A stretch of 64,000 nucleotides of DNA. Source: Torymus aiolomorphi. Its lineage: Eukaryota; Arthropoda; Insecta; Hymenoptera; Torymidae. A program made the position numbers and the translations under genes. Positions 22,702-34,500 of the stretch are shown here, in pieces. Positions within the stretch are counted from its first letter, which is position 1. Every line of letters begins with the position of its first letter. The stretch covers positions 76,918,029 through 76,982,028 of the forward strand of contig CM070873.1 of the NCBI GenBank assembly GCA_036365515.1. The letters are read 5' to 3'. A model generated the notes under the pieces. The model worked only from the letters and a program-made list of their open reading frames with translations, did no database searches and was not told the DNA's origin.

Positions 22702-23679
22702 CGGCCAAAATTCGAACTGCTTATTAAAGGATAAACACAGCTGATTAGCATGAGCGGTATACGAACCAAAGATTATTGAATTAAAAAATAAAATAAGTAG
22801 TGATCCGATGAACGTCTTAAAATCATTTATTGATTTGTCTGATATTATCAGATATATTGGCAATGGAACAAGGCCTTATGTGGAAGGTGAAAGAGTTTAT
22901 AAGGCTAATCATATAATATTTTGTGGGTTAGCAAAAGAAAGTAATGATTGCTCAGCAGAGATAATAGCACTGTGCCTAAAAACATAGGGTTTACAAGAAT
23001 CTCCTCATGAAATAAGAGTAAAGATCTCTTCAAATGTATGTGCAGATGAAAATATCATTCATTGTGTGTGCTCTTGTAAAGCTGGTATTTTGGAAAAATG
23101 CAAACACTCTGTTGCAGTTTTAATTTACCTTCACAAGTCAGTTCAAAATTATTGTTTTGTTTATTTTCTTAATGATGAGTAAATATTTAAAGCATTTACT
23201 TATAAAATGTGTTAATTCTTTTAAGAACTCCATCATGTATTATTCAAGATGCACCTTGCACGGATTTAAAACAACAGTGGGGTAAGCTAAAACAGACAGC
23301 TTCAAAAATGTATTAAACTGTAGAATTGAAGCATTTTTGCCACTTGAAGAAAACAGATTCCAAATTCCTCAAAGTGAAATGTTCTTGTAAACCCGATGTT
23401 TTTGGCACAGTGCTATTATCTCTGCTGAGCAATCATTACTTTCTTTGGCTAACCCACAAAATATTATATGATTAGCTTTATAAACTCTTTCGCCCTCCAC
23501 ATAAGGCCTTGTTCCATTGTCAATATATCTGATAATATCAGACAAATCAATAAATGATTTTAAGACATTCATCGGATCATTACTTATTTTATTTCTTAAT
23601 TAAATAATCTTTGATTCGTATACCGCTCATGCTAATCAGCTGTGTTTATCCTTTAATAAGCAGTTCGAATTTTGGCCGC
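22702..23679. mobile_element. Fold-back element with duplicated SWIM gene fragment
   Basis: Arms 22702-22998 and 23377-23679 are inverted copies beginning CGGCCAAAATTCGAACTG, almost identical over about 300 bp. Both arms contain the same 5' coding piece, in opposite orientation; the middle continues the coding only from the left arm. No target duplication is recognised. Confidence 0.8.
22810..23395 (+). pseudogene. SWIM zinc-finger protein fragment
   Basis: The frame starts MNVLKSFIDLSDIIRYI at 22810, hits a stop near 22986, then reads a SWIM-type ligand set, CVCSCKAGILEKCKHSVAV (CxCx(n)CxH). A GT-AG intron-like gap of about 100 bp follows, then DLKQQWGKLKQTASKMY, another stop, and CHLKKTDSKFLKVKCSC. 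Proteins with this arrangement are multicopy in insects; I believe some also carry a YqaJ-type nuclease domain, which is not present here. The first ~65 codons recur inverted at 23377-23572. Function cannot be inferred. Confidence 0.6.
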
Positions 23680-23719
23680 ACTGCTGCAATAGTACTCATG
23701 CACGCAGGCCGCAGGGCTA

Positions 23720-24427
23720 ATCCAGATCAGTTTTGACCATTCTCCTTCTATTTTTCTCCTTTTCGCGGTATTAATGTATATGTGCATATGTGCCGCGAGT
23801 ATTTTTTTGTAATTGAGATTGTATAGGTATATGTAGTTAAAAACACCTTTCATTAAAATTGTATAAAATTGAACTATATTTTTTTATCAAATACAAAAGT
23901 TGTGGATAATATTAAAACAAAATTTTGTTTCCATATAACATTTTCGTAAATAAAAATAAAAAACAATTATTATAATTATAATAGAAATTATGAAAACTAT
24001 GTTTTTAATTTTAAATATAACTACAATCATGGTATTTATATTCAATATTCCTATGTGCACTTTAATCATATCAATTAATACTTAATAAATTTATATACAT
24101 CATAGACTATTTAAAAGGTTATCTAAATATATTATATATATAGAATTAAAACGCAAACCTTCTACAAAAAGGAAGAAATAAATGTGTAAAAGTAAATGGA
24201 TAATTATTATTTAAATTTTACTGCAGATGTATTTATGTTTATTTTAAATGATAAAAACAATAAAGTATTACAATTTTTGTCTTTTTACAATAATAAAAGC
24301 ATAAGGTTCTCCTGAGCATTGCGGTCTTGTCTATTATGTGAAAACGAAGTTTTTACACATTATGGCCGCCGATGCGTTATTGCAGGAACAGATCAAAAAA
24401 AGTCACACGCCACATAAAAGAGTGACG

Positions 24428-24519
<92 letters not shown>

Positions 24520-25874
24520 CCGTAGTCCAGAGCGTTATTTTGTTACAGGTTTGCATCGTCACGCTTGAATGACGCTTGATTGACCGCCGCCTGTTTAGCA
24601 AACATTTTGCCGCGCATGCCCGTGCTCCGAAGCTGACTTGTGCCCTGACCGCTGGCTGTATAGCTCTTTTCCAGCTTTTGTTGCTGTTTGTTTCGCGCAC
24701 TTGAAGGAGGGACAAACCATAAACGAATCACCTTTCTCATAGATTCTGCTCTGCAAGAGTATTCGTCAATGTGTTTTTACAGTGTTTGATTTTTAGTGCC
24801 TACTTCTGATCAATATAAAAGTCCAAAATATCAAAAAAACATCGATTTTCTGTTCGCTATTTCGATATGAAAAAATAACTCACGAGTATATTTCAATTTG
24901 TTTCAGTACGAAATCTGTTTTTGTTCCGGAGATATTGATGAAATACTAAGAATGCTTTTTATCTATTTTTCACTATAATTTCGTTCGTCCCCGAGGTTCC
25001 GTTTTTTCAAGTTATATGCTCCTATTTGTTGCTATAGTAATTTTTTAGTTCTTCATGTTTAATAAGTATTTCAAATCTTTATTAAATTTCCATTGAAATA
25101 CGAATACATATAATGTAAAAATAAATTCATTTATTAATAACAAATAGTTGAGAAAAATCAATCGAACTGCGTTTTAATTTCGAACAAGTTAGTAGGGCCT
25201 CCACTCGAGAGAAAAAAACATATATTCAGAAAAAGAACTATATCTTGTACCGAGTGAAATCAAAACTCGTATTTTGATAATACGTAAATTGCTCACGAGT
25301 CACGCAGCGAAGGCATCGAGTGTAGAAGAGCCAAGCTCTCGTTCTCTCTCCGCTCGGAATCTTCAACCAGGCAACTACTCCTTCAAGAACGTATCAACTA
25401 ATTCTGACGACAATCTACCCAGTAAGAGATATCATTCTATCGCTGGAATGTGGATCTATCTTACCATAGACTAATTTTATACTATATCATCATTGAGAGT
25501 CTAAGGTGATCATCATCGCCAACCAAGAGGGGCCTGCAAACCTAGTCCTGGACGGAAGGGCATTGTGCAGCGGGCACAAATGATTAGATAAGTAATATTG
25601 TTATCTCTTGTAAAAGATGGTATCAAAGTAGATGGCCAAAATGTAATTTTATTGTATATATTTCGCGTCTAGTGTTGAGTTATAATTGGAATAATAAAAA
25701 GATAGCCACGCCCACTTTTATCATAGTATGTAAATATAATAGAATTTTTCAGAAATAACGTGATTTTAGTGTGATAAAACTAGAGGAAGTATTCCGTGCG
25801 AGTGCCGCATTCTTAAGGGGTTGAGTGGGTACGCGTGGCAGACGTATTAACGTGTAATAGTATACGTACACTGA
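23720..25874. other. Gene-free AT-rich stretch with (TC)n microsatellite
   Basis: A TC run occupies about 24430-24514. GC-richer sequence at 24540-24740 and 25290-25560 has no recognisable protein or RNA. Nothing else is supported. Confidence 0.5.
24430..24514 (+). repeat. (TC)n microsatellite
   Basis: Uninterrupted TC dinucleotides of about 85 bp. Arg-Glu and Ser-Leu open frames through it are artefacts. Confidence 0.95.
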
Positions 25875-26470
25875 CAAGGAAGGGTATCGAACCCGAACTC
25901 ACCGATTTCAAAAATTTCGATATATGTTGTAGATCATGAAAAAATATGAGACACGTGTTTTTTCTTATCTGCGGAAAAACATATTTAGGGGGTGAAAACC
26001 ACCCCTAAAAATAACCTCCAAAAACGGGTTTTTAAATATATCTCGGCTTCTACTGCGTATTTCAGAGTAAACCAAAATAGAAATCACTTCTTATAAAAAA
26101 CAAAGATAACTGAAGCAATTTTGACCCTAAGGGTTGCAACCCTTATTTTTTATTTTCAATATACATGATCAAAAAATTATCTTTTTGAAAATAAAAAATA
26201 AGGGTTGCAACCCTTAGGGTCAAAATTGCTTCAGTTATCTTTGTTTTTTATAAGAAGTAATTTCTATTTTGTTTTACTCTGAAATACGCAGTAGAAGCCG
26301 AGATATATTTAAAAAACCGTTTTTGGGGGTTATCTTTAGGGGTGGTTTTCACCCCCTAAATATGTTTTTCCCCAGAAAGGAAAAAACACGTGTGTCATAT
26401 TTTTTCATGATCTACAACATATATCGAAATTTTTTAAATCGGTGAGTTCGGGTTCGATACCCTTCCTTGT
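25875..26470. mobile_element. Near-perfect palindromic MITE with CAAGGAAGG ends
   Basis: CAAGGAAGGGTATCGAACCC at 25875 is mirrored at 26470. The two ~290 bp arms meet near 26172 and differ at few positions. TGA lies on both outer sides and may be a 3 bp target duplication. It shares with the 5.2 kb transposon the end motif, GTTGTAG-type and GAGACACGT words, a GGGGGTGAAA/ACCCCTAAA block and a GGGTTGCAACCC core. It encodes nothing and is probably mobilised by a related transposase. Confidence 0.85.
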
Positions 26471-26629
26471 GAGAAATATGTTCTAATAAAATTAATTATA
26501 ACCGAGCTCAAATTTAAAAAACTAAAATTTTTTTTTATTATTTCGTATTTACAGATCTTTTGATGGACTCGAATAACATGTTTAAAGTTAAAATAAATTA
26601 AATTGAGAAATAAAATGTTTGCCTCCTCC

Positions 26630-26860
26630 TAGAGGAAGCTTTGTAATAGTAAAATTTTAAGTTTCGTTAAATTGCTGTAGAAACACGAATAGAGGTGATA
26701 AAGTTCGAATCACATGATTTTAGAAAATGTCTGTATGGATGTGTGTGTGGGTATGTGTGTGAATGTGGGTGTTGGGGGTGGGAGTGGGTGTGTGGGTGTG
26801 GGTGTGGGTGTGTGTGTGTGTACGTGCGCGTGCGCGTGTGTGTATGTATACGTATACCGT
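26630..26860. repeat. GT-rich microsatellite with AGGAAGCTTTGTAA motif
   Basis: CCTAGAGGAAGCTTTGTAAT at about 26628 is followed within 100 bp by a GT/GGGT-rich tract (26738-26848). The same pairing of motif and microsatellite is seen at three other sites. Confidence 0.7.
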
Positions 26861-27199
26861 TTTATCTCAGGATCTATTCGATCGATTTTAACCGGACAGG
26901 TCTAATTTTTAGGCACGACCGCTGCTCGGGAGGCCTTATAATTTCGCCAGAGCGAAATTCGTTAACATCATTAAAACTGAAATTTGAGGTATAAAAATGA
27001 TTTTCCCCCCATCCAGAATCGATTTTAGGCACTTTCCACAATGTATGTATGTCTGTATGTTCGTATGTAATCAAGTTACCTGATTATCTTAATAAATTTT
27101 CGATCAATTTCATCGGTATAGCGGAAAAATACTCCTCTAATTATATATAACCGGCAGTCCCTTAACGAGAAAGATCGATGGAAAACTTTAAATATATAA

Positions 27200-27990
27200 G
27201 CACAAAGAAAAATTTCAAAAAATCGATTTTTAAGCGTAATGCCTAGAAAAATTAATTTTAAGTTAATATCTACAGATCTATCTGCTAAAACTAATTGAAA
27301 GACAACTTTTTTCTGTTGGACATTTTTTGCTAGGAGCAATATTTGCCATGATAACTGCGAAAAACGGCAAAAAAAAGGTCAAAAATGGACGATTTTTGAC
27401 TATAACTTGACAGGATTTGATTTTACACAAAAATGTTAAATATAAAAGTTGTAGATAATATTTAAACAAAACTTTTTCAATTTAACATTTTCATCTAAAA
27501 TCAACTCCTGACGAGTTAGACTTATAAAAACGATTGTAAACGCCAAAATATACATAAAATGGACGATTTTCGGCTATGACTTAACAGAATTTGATTTTAC
27601 ACAAAAATAGTAAATACAAAAGTTGTAGATAATATTTAAAAGAAACTTTTTTCTATTAAACATTTTTATGTAAAATCAACTCGTGACGAAGTAGACTCAT
27701 AAAAGCGATTTTAAACGCCTAAATATACATAAAAATAGACGATTTTCGGCTATAACTTGACAGGATTTGATTTTACACAAAAATGTTAAATACAAAAGTT
27801 GTAGATAATATTTAAACAAAACTTTTCCCCCATTTAACATTTTTATGTACAATCAATTCCTGGCGATCTAAACCTATAAACACAATTTTTAACGTCTCAA
27901 TACACCTTATATAGTCAATTTTCGCTTATTATTTAACAGAATTCGATTTGACACAAATATTACATACAGTAGCTATAAATTAGATCAGTA
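27200..27990 (+). repeat. Tandem repeat, period about 175-180 bp
   Basis: Units are anchored by CGATTTTCGGCTATAACTTG and variants near 27388, 27566, 27739 and 27922, with shared TTTGATTTTACACAAAAAT and AGTTGTAGATAATATTTAAA. The first and last units are diverged. Non-coding. Confidence 0.85.
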
Positions 27991-28486
27991 AAATCAATAT
28001 AACATTTCAAAGATGGTGTAATTATAAAAATATAATAATAAGATACAAAATTACCTTTGATTACAATGTTAAATAAACACTAGACTAGATTTAAAGCATA
28101 ATTAAAAAAATGAAATATCTACTTTTCATTTTTTACAAAATAGCAAATATGCAAACTAAAGCATTGTTGATAGTATATTATGCGCTTTTTTAATATATAT
28201 ATAAATTATGGGATCCCATATTACAAATTATGGAATAATAGCTTGGAATAGTTTCATTCGAATAGTCTTAGACCATTACAAAATCTACAAAATAGAATCA
28301 TTAAAATTATATACAAAAATACTTTTAATATTGAATAACCATTTTATTAGGAACATAGTATTATATAAGTAAATATTAAAGTAATATCATATTAAAAAAA
28401 AAAACTTTTGCGTAATGTATGTGCTATAGATTTTGTAACATGGCAAATGTCCATATATAAAGAATGTAATATTCTAATATTCTATA
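27991..28486. other. AT-rich stretch, nothing recognised
   Basis: No open frame with motifs, no repeats beyond simple AT. Confidence 0.5.
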
Positions 28487-28766
28487 ATAAGTGTAGTTGA
28501 TCCTAATGGCAGTATCTACCAAGTGGTGTGTTGATTGTTATGGCAAAGGTTGCAATAAAACACAACACATCTATATATTTTCTTTAATCGACGTTTCGGA
28601 CATTTTTTATTACATGTCCCTCTTCAGGAGATAAAAACTTAGTCAACGGACGTACATCACAGGGAGAGACCCCACTTGTCAATGTGTTTTATTGCAACCT
28701 TTGCCATAACAATCAACACACCACTTACTAGATACGGCCATTAGGATCAACTACACTTATTATTAA
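28487..28766. mobile_element. Hairpin MITE with ~80 bp arms
   Basis: AATAAGTGTAGTTGATCCTA (28487) through TTGCAATAAAACACA pairs with the inverted arm at 28680-28766. The loop includes GACGTTTCGGACATTTTTTA and TCCCTCTTCAGGAG, words I know to be frequent in insect repeats. No transposase. Confidence 0.8.
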
Positions 28767-29139
28767 ACAACTCTACCATCAGCTTCTACAACTAAGTTAA
28801 TTCTAATATTCTAACTGACAGTCTTACAGTGTGGTATGGAAATCTATTAGAAGGGTAACTCTCACTGGGAAGACTGCCAAATACATAATGATGTATTTTA
28901 ATACAACAGACCCCCTGATGTGAGTTCTTATACTCTGAGATAACTAATCTTACCAATAATAACTACCTACCCATATCGCCTTTAACCACACACATGCAGC
29001 ACTTTTACAATATCCCTCAGTTCTTAATTATTAGTACTAAATACTACCCCTGGTAACACAGTCTGACGCACGTCCGATTGTGTAGCACATGCGTGGTCTG
29101 CTTCCTACTTTACCTATATTTCTGTTGGCATCAAATTAC

Positions 29140-29640
29140 AAAAGCAGCGTGCAGCAGAATTGTATCAAAATTACAGATGATAAGTGCAATTCCAAGACAG
29201 GAAATGTGCATGCATGAGTGCGCAAGAATTACACCAGGCTTGCGTAATTTTCTTGCTGCAAGTAGAGTGCAGCAGAATTGCACGATAATTACAGATAAAA
29301 AGTGCAATTCCAAGACAGGAAATGTGTATGCATTAGTGCGTAAGAATTCCACCAGGCCTGCGTAATTTTCTTTCTGCAAGTAGAGTGCAGCAGAATTGCA
29401 CGATAATTATAGATAAAAAGTGCAATTCCAAGACAAGAAATGTGCATGCATTAGTGCGTAAGAATTCCACCAGACTTGCGTAATATTCTTGCTGCAAGTA
29501 GAGTGCAGCAGAATTGCATGAAAATTACAGATTATAAATACAATTCCAACAAACGAAATTTACATGGATGAGTGCGTAAGAGAATTCCATCAGACTTTTG
29601 CTATTTTCTTGCTGCAAGATGAGTACCAGCACTCTCTAAA
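29140..29640 (+). repeat. 118 bp satellite-like array, plus orientation
   Basis: About four units, each containing AGAGTGCAGCAGAATTGCA, ATTACAGAT, AAGTGCAATTCCAAGACA and GTGCGTAAGAATT. Starts near 29147, 29265, 29383 and 29500. The same monomer appears inverted at 50750-51480 and decayed at 48665-48860. Confidence 0.9.
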
Positions 29641-29804
29641 GGAAGATAAGTAAAATTCCACTTATTTTATGTGCATATTAACTTATTCTTTTTATAAATA
29701 ATTTTTATACTCTTAAATTTACATATATTCGCAAGTTAATAAATTCTGATTTAATGTATACAATATATTTATCGCAGAAAAAAATGTTATAAAATTTTTC
29801 GATG

Positions 29805-29880
29805 TGATGAGGATTCGAGCCCGGGTCGCTCGGGTACTATGCAAACACGCTAATCGCTACGCTATCGCTCGCTTGTGAAA
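29805..29880 (-). other. tRNA-like sequence
   Basis: On the minus strand an A-box-like TAGCGTAGCGATTAGCG is followed by a B-box-like GGGCTCGAATCC. Stems do not pair well enough for a functional tRNA. It is probably a tRNA-derived repeat piece. Confidence 0.4.
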
Positions 29881-30927
29881 TGATATAATTTTTTCCGTTA
29901 TAACGTGCATCTTTGATAATCCAGTTATGAAATTTTAACGAGAAATTATACTATTTATGTTTTTATAGTAACTTTTTAATTAATTTCTAATTATATAATA
30001 ATATTTTGAAATAAAGTATATACTTATTTTAAATAAATCTTATGTAATTAAAGTTAAAAGCTCAATTAAAGATTAATATAATGATGAGATTCCTTCTTTA
30101 TCGATACTACGTTTTTTATTTACTTACCTGCTTTGTAAGAATTTTGAAAAGAAAAATACTTCCTTGAAGACCTTTGTTCAATTTTTATTTAAATTCGAAA
30201 AAATAATTAAATTTTTGTGTCGATAAAGTAGGAATTTACGTTTTAATTGCACATGACCTTTCATGCTTTTTCGATATTCTCAAACGCTTTTTCACCATGC
30301 GGTAGGAGTGTGACGCACTATTGCTTTTCAAAATCATTATATTTCAGAGTTGAACCAATACTTGAAAATTGGTGCAAATATACAGATATTGAATTATAAT
30401 GAATTCAAAAAGAAACCGCTACCTACTCATTGGCACAGAGCTTCTTCCAAATTAATTTATCGTTCTTACACGTATATTATATAGTTAATATTTTAAATAT
30501 ATTTATGCATTTTACAGTTCTTTTTAAGTCACAGATTATTTTTAGAATAAAAAATACCTTTTCTTTTATCAAGATTTAAAGTTTATACATATATTTATTA
30601 TATAATTATTTTGGGTTAAAAAAACTTGAATTACGATTTTAAATAATAAAAGAAGGGTTTTGATGAGACTAAAGAGATTAAAGTTTTTATTCAAAATTTT
30701 CAAATTTTCAATTAATTATAACTTTAGAACGATTGCATATTTTGCTCTAAAACTTTATATTTGTGTTTTGGGGCTAATTTGGAATGAGTAACAACATTTT
30801 GAGCGATTTTAAAATTTTGAGATGAACAGTTGACATGAAGTTACCCATATACTTACATAACGGTAAGAATATTTTTAAAAAAGAAAAGAAAAAAACATAA
30901 TTAAACTATTTTCGTTATGCAAATTCT
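29881..30927. other. AT-rich gene-free stretch
   Basis: Only a copy of the AACCGCT-TTGGCAC-GCTTC motif (30412-30470) stands out. No gene supported. Confidence 0.5.
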
Positions 30928-30932
30928 TGAAG

Positions 30933-31179
30933 TGTTAGAATATGAGTACATTTATATAAGTGAGATGGGAGATGCACGCGCAGCGCCATCACGCGGTTAA
31001 GAGCAAGCGAGCTAGCGAGAGCGAGCGGGAGCGCTCACTCGTCCGCCGTCCTCCGCATGTAGCGGTTGTAAAGAGTGAGAGCTGTACTGGAGATTGGGTC
31101 TTCTCAATAAAGATTGTTACTGTTCACGTTAGCCGGTGTGGTCATTTGAAAGACCCTGTGTGTCCCTCCATTCCTAACA
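30933..31179 (+). repeat. Copia 5' LTR
   Basis: Starts TGTTAGAATATGAG and ends CATTCCTAACA, giving TGTTAG/CTAACA inverted ends. TATATAAG at about 30953 is a possible TATA box and AATAAA at about 31108 a polyadenylation signal. The middle is GC-rich. Confidence 0.95.
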
Positions 31180-31190
31180 TGGTAGCAGAG
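31180..31190 (+). promoter_or_regulatory. Primer binding site, initiator Met tRNA type
   Basis: TGGTAGCAGAG begins directly after the LTR. It complements the CTCTGCTACCA 3' end of animal initiator methionine tRNA, the usual kind of primer for minus-strand synthesis in this group. The match is from knowledge of that tRNA, not a search. Confidence 0.75.
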
Positions 31191-31339
31191 TGCCTGGTTT
31201 CTTTTATCTGCTACATCGACTCTCGAGTCGTGTAGAGATAATTTAAGTGCCGCGTATGTAAATACCGAAGAAAACGTATTTGGAAGGGATAGTGTTTTTG
31301 AGTTGAGCGCGTGGTAAGCGCAAGAACAAAGAAAAACGC

Positions 31340-31537
31340 ATGAGCGTAAAGACAGAGCCTCGGGAAGTAAAAAGTGAAAAGTCAAGTGAAACTGAAAGTG
31401 AAGAAGAGTTTTTTGATACAGAAATTAAGGAAGTAAAAAGGAAATTCCTGTTGAAAGCGAGATGGCATCGGAGAATAAAGGATTCACGTTACAAGTATTT
31501 GATGGGACACATTATGATAAATGGAAGTACAAATTGA
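31340..31537 (+). CDS. Small leader frame overlapping gag-pol start, uncertain
   Basis: A 65-codon frame starting MSVKTEPREVKSEKSSETES, rich in Lys and Glu, begins upstream of the gag-pol ATG and overlaps it by 76 nt in another frame. It could be an upstream frame that lowers gag-pol translation, or have no function. Its acidic/basic composition is unlike junk in this AT-rich region, but no family is recognised. Confidence 0.3.
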   Translation: MSVKTEPREVKSEKSSETESEEEFFDTEIKEVKRKFLLKARWHRRIKDSRYKYLMGHIMINGSTN

Positions 31538-34500
31538 AATTATTCTTGGAATTTAAAGAGTGCAGTGAAGTTATCGAGCATAATGAAAGACCGGCAGAAA
31601 TAACAGAAATCGAGTGGAAGAAAAAAGAGATAAAAGCAAAAAATTATATAGTGAACAGTATGACGAATACACAATTAGAATTAATTATTTCAGAAGAAAC
31701 TGCAAAGAAAATGGTTGCTAAATTGGATGAACATTATTTGGTGAAAAGCAGTGCTGTGAAACTGCTGTGTAAAAGAAAGTTACTTGATTTGAAAATGAAT
31801 GAAAGTGAGAACCCGACAGACTTTTATAATAATTTTGAGAAATTGGTGAATGAATTAAAAAATGCAGGAGAAAACGTGACAAAAGAAGATAAATTGAATT
31901 ACTTCTTATTAACGCTACCAGAAAGTATGTCACACATGGTCGATATTGTGGACGCATTAGCTGAAAAGGACAAAACAGTGGAATTTGTGAAATCGAAACT
32001 GGAATTTGAATTTAAGAAAAGACATGGTGAAAGTGAAAATTCAAAATCAAACGCGTTTACGTTTGAAAAGAACAAACACCAGGACAAAAGGACATGTTAT
32101 GTATGTGGAAATACAGGGCATATACAGTACGATTGCCCGAATAAAAACATTTCGTGGAATCAAGGAACGCCGCAGCAAGGAGGTGGCAGAGGAAGCCGTG
32201 CGCCACACAGAGGAGGGGGCAACGGCAGAGGCTACACACAGCAGCGAGGAACGAGTTCAAACCGGCGTGGAAGGAGCGGTTACCGACAGCGCGGCCGAGG
32301 CGCGCGAGGCAATGATGACAACAGTGGAGGTCATCAGAGCGCGGAGAATAAGACAGCGTTCAACACGTCAATAGAAATAAGGTCTGCGAATATAGGAAAT
32401 GGTAATGTAAATGAAAACAAAGTAGAGTGGATTTTAGACAGCGGGTGTACAGACCACGTGATTAATAACGAAAGTTATTTTAGTGACGCGATTATATTGA
32501 AAGAGCCTATAAATGTTAAAGTAGGTGACGGAAGAATTTTGAAAGCGACAAAAGTTGGTCATGTAATTAGTAAATTCAAAACACTTAACGAAGAGACAGA
32601 AATTGAATTAAAAAATGTATTTTACGTGAAAGATATGGAAAGAAATTTAATAAGTTTTGCTAAAGTGACGGATAATCATAAAGTAGTATCTATCGGAGAT
32701 AGTTCGAAAATATATAATAGAAATAATAAATTGATTGCTATAGCTTGGAAAAAAGATAGAATTTATAAAATGACAAGTTATTTAGAAAAGAATATAGAAT
32801 CAAATTTAATAAGAAAAGATAATGGAAAAATTTCTTTAAAAGAGAAATGGCATAGAACTTTAGGACACGTCAACTTTAATTATTTGAATACTATGTGTAA
32901 AAATCATGTATTGGAAGGTTTGCCAAATGAAGTAGAGTCTGATTATTTTAAGTGTGCTACATGTATTATGAATAAAATGCATAACATTCCCTTTGAAAAT
33001 AACAGGAAAAGAGCGAAAGATATTTTAGAGATAGTACATACAGATTTAAATGGGCCACACTCTGAAGGTTATAAAGGGGAAAAATATTTTTTAACGTTTG
33101 TTGATGACTTTAGTAAAGTAGGTAAAATTTATCCGATTAAGACAAAGAATGAAGTATATGACAAATTTATTGAATACATAAATTTAGTTGAGAATAAGAC
33201 AGGAAAGAAAATTAAGAAACTAAGATGTGATAATGGCACTGAATATTTGAATAGAGATATGTATAGGTTATTTAGAAATAAGGGAATCAAGGTAGAACCA
33301 TGTCCACCTTATGTACACGAGTTAAATGGTACCGCTGAGAGGTACAATAGGACAATTATGGATAGTGCTAGGTGTTTATTAGCTGAGTCAAAGTTAGAGA
33401 AAAGGTACTGGCCAGAAGTAGTATGCGCTACAGCATACTTAAAGAACAGGACAATAGCAAACACGTTAGAAAGGAATAAATCTCCTTATGAGATATTTTT
33501 CAATGAAAAACCAGATGCAAAGTATTTGAAATTATACGGGAGTAAAGTATTTGTGAGAGTACCTGAAAGCAAAAGAAATTCGAAATGGGATAAAAAAGCT
33601 GATTTAGGAATTTTGATAGGTTATGATGTAACGGGGTATAGAGTTTTGATAGGAAATAGATTTATTGTAGCTAGACACGTTGATATTATAGAAGAAAATG
33701 TAAAATCCATTGGATTTGATGATATTGATGAAGGAATTGAAAACAAAATTGACTTAATCCTTCCGCCTACTTCGACTCTCGAGTCAAGTAGGGGAAGTAA
33801 AACTAATTCGGAAACACAAGCTATAAATGAAAATGAAAATGAAAACTGTAAACAAGGGTTTAATGAAAATTTAGAAAATGTTGAAAAAGAAGTACCTGAT
33901 TTAAGAAGGTCACAAAGAACGATTAAAAAGCCTAGTAGATTTGATGATAGTTATGTGTACAGTGGTTGTATATATGTAAATTATTGTAGTGCCGATAGTC
34001 CAGTAAACTTTAAAGAGGCTATTGAAAGTCATGAGTCTAGATTTTGGCAAGATGCTATGAATAAAGAGATGAATAGTTTAAAGAAAAATAAAACTTGGCA
34101 ATTAGTTGAAAAACCTAAGAACGAAAAGGTATTAGATTTAAAGTGGGTCTATACTAAGAAAAGCGAAAATATGTATAAAGCGAGAATTGTAGTACGAGGA
34201 TACCAACAAACAGATGTATTAGACGATATTTATTCACCTGTAGCGAAAACACAAACGTTAAAAGTATTGTTATCGTATTGTTGCCAAAACGGATTGTTAG
34301 TCGAGCAAATGGACGTTGAGACAGCGTTTTTAAATGGTAAGGTTAAATCGAGAGTATTTGTTAAACAGCCTGAAGGCTATGAGGATGGAACTGAGAAAGT
34401 GTGTAAATTAAATAAAGCATTGTATGGTTTGCGTGAGAGTCCGAGAGCTTGGTATGAGTGTCTTGATAATTATTTAAGTTCTTTAGGTTTTGTAAGAAGT

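Noticed and set aside
24377..24715. Open frames through TC, CA and AT microsatellites (also 10831, 60270, 62594, 62657)
   Set aside because: Translations are dipeptide repeats from simple sequence with no flanking coding signal.
29140..29640. CRISPR-like look of regular repeats
   Set aside because: The units are contiguous tandem copies with no unique spacers, in a eukaryotic context.
31104..31385. Minus-strand frame across Copia LTR and leader (and 35717-35917)
   Set aside because: It shadows LTR sequence and has no motif.
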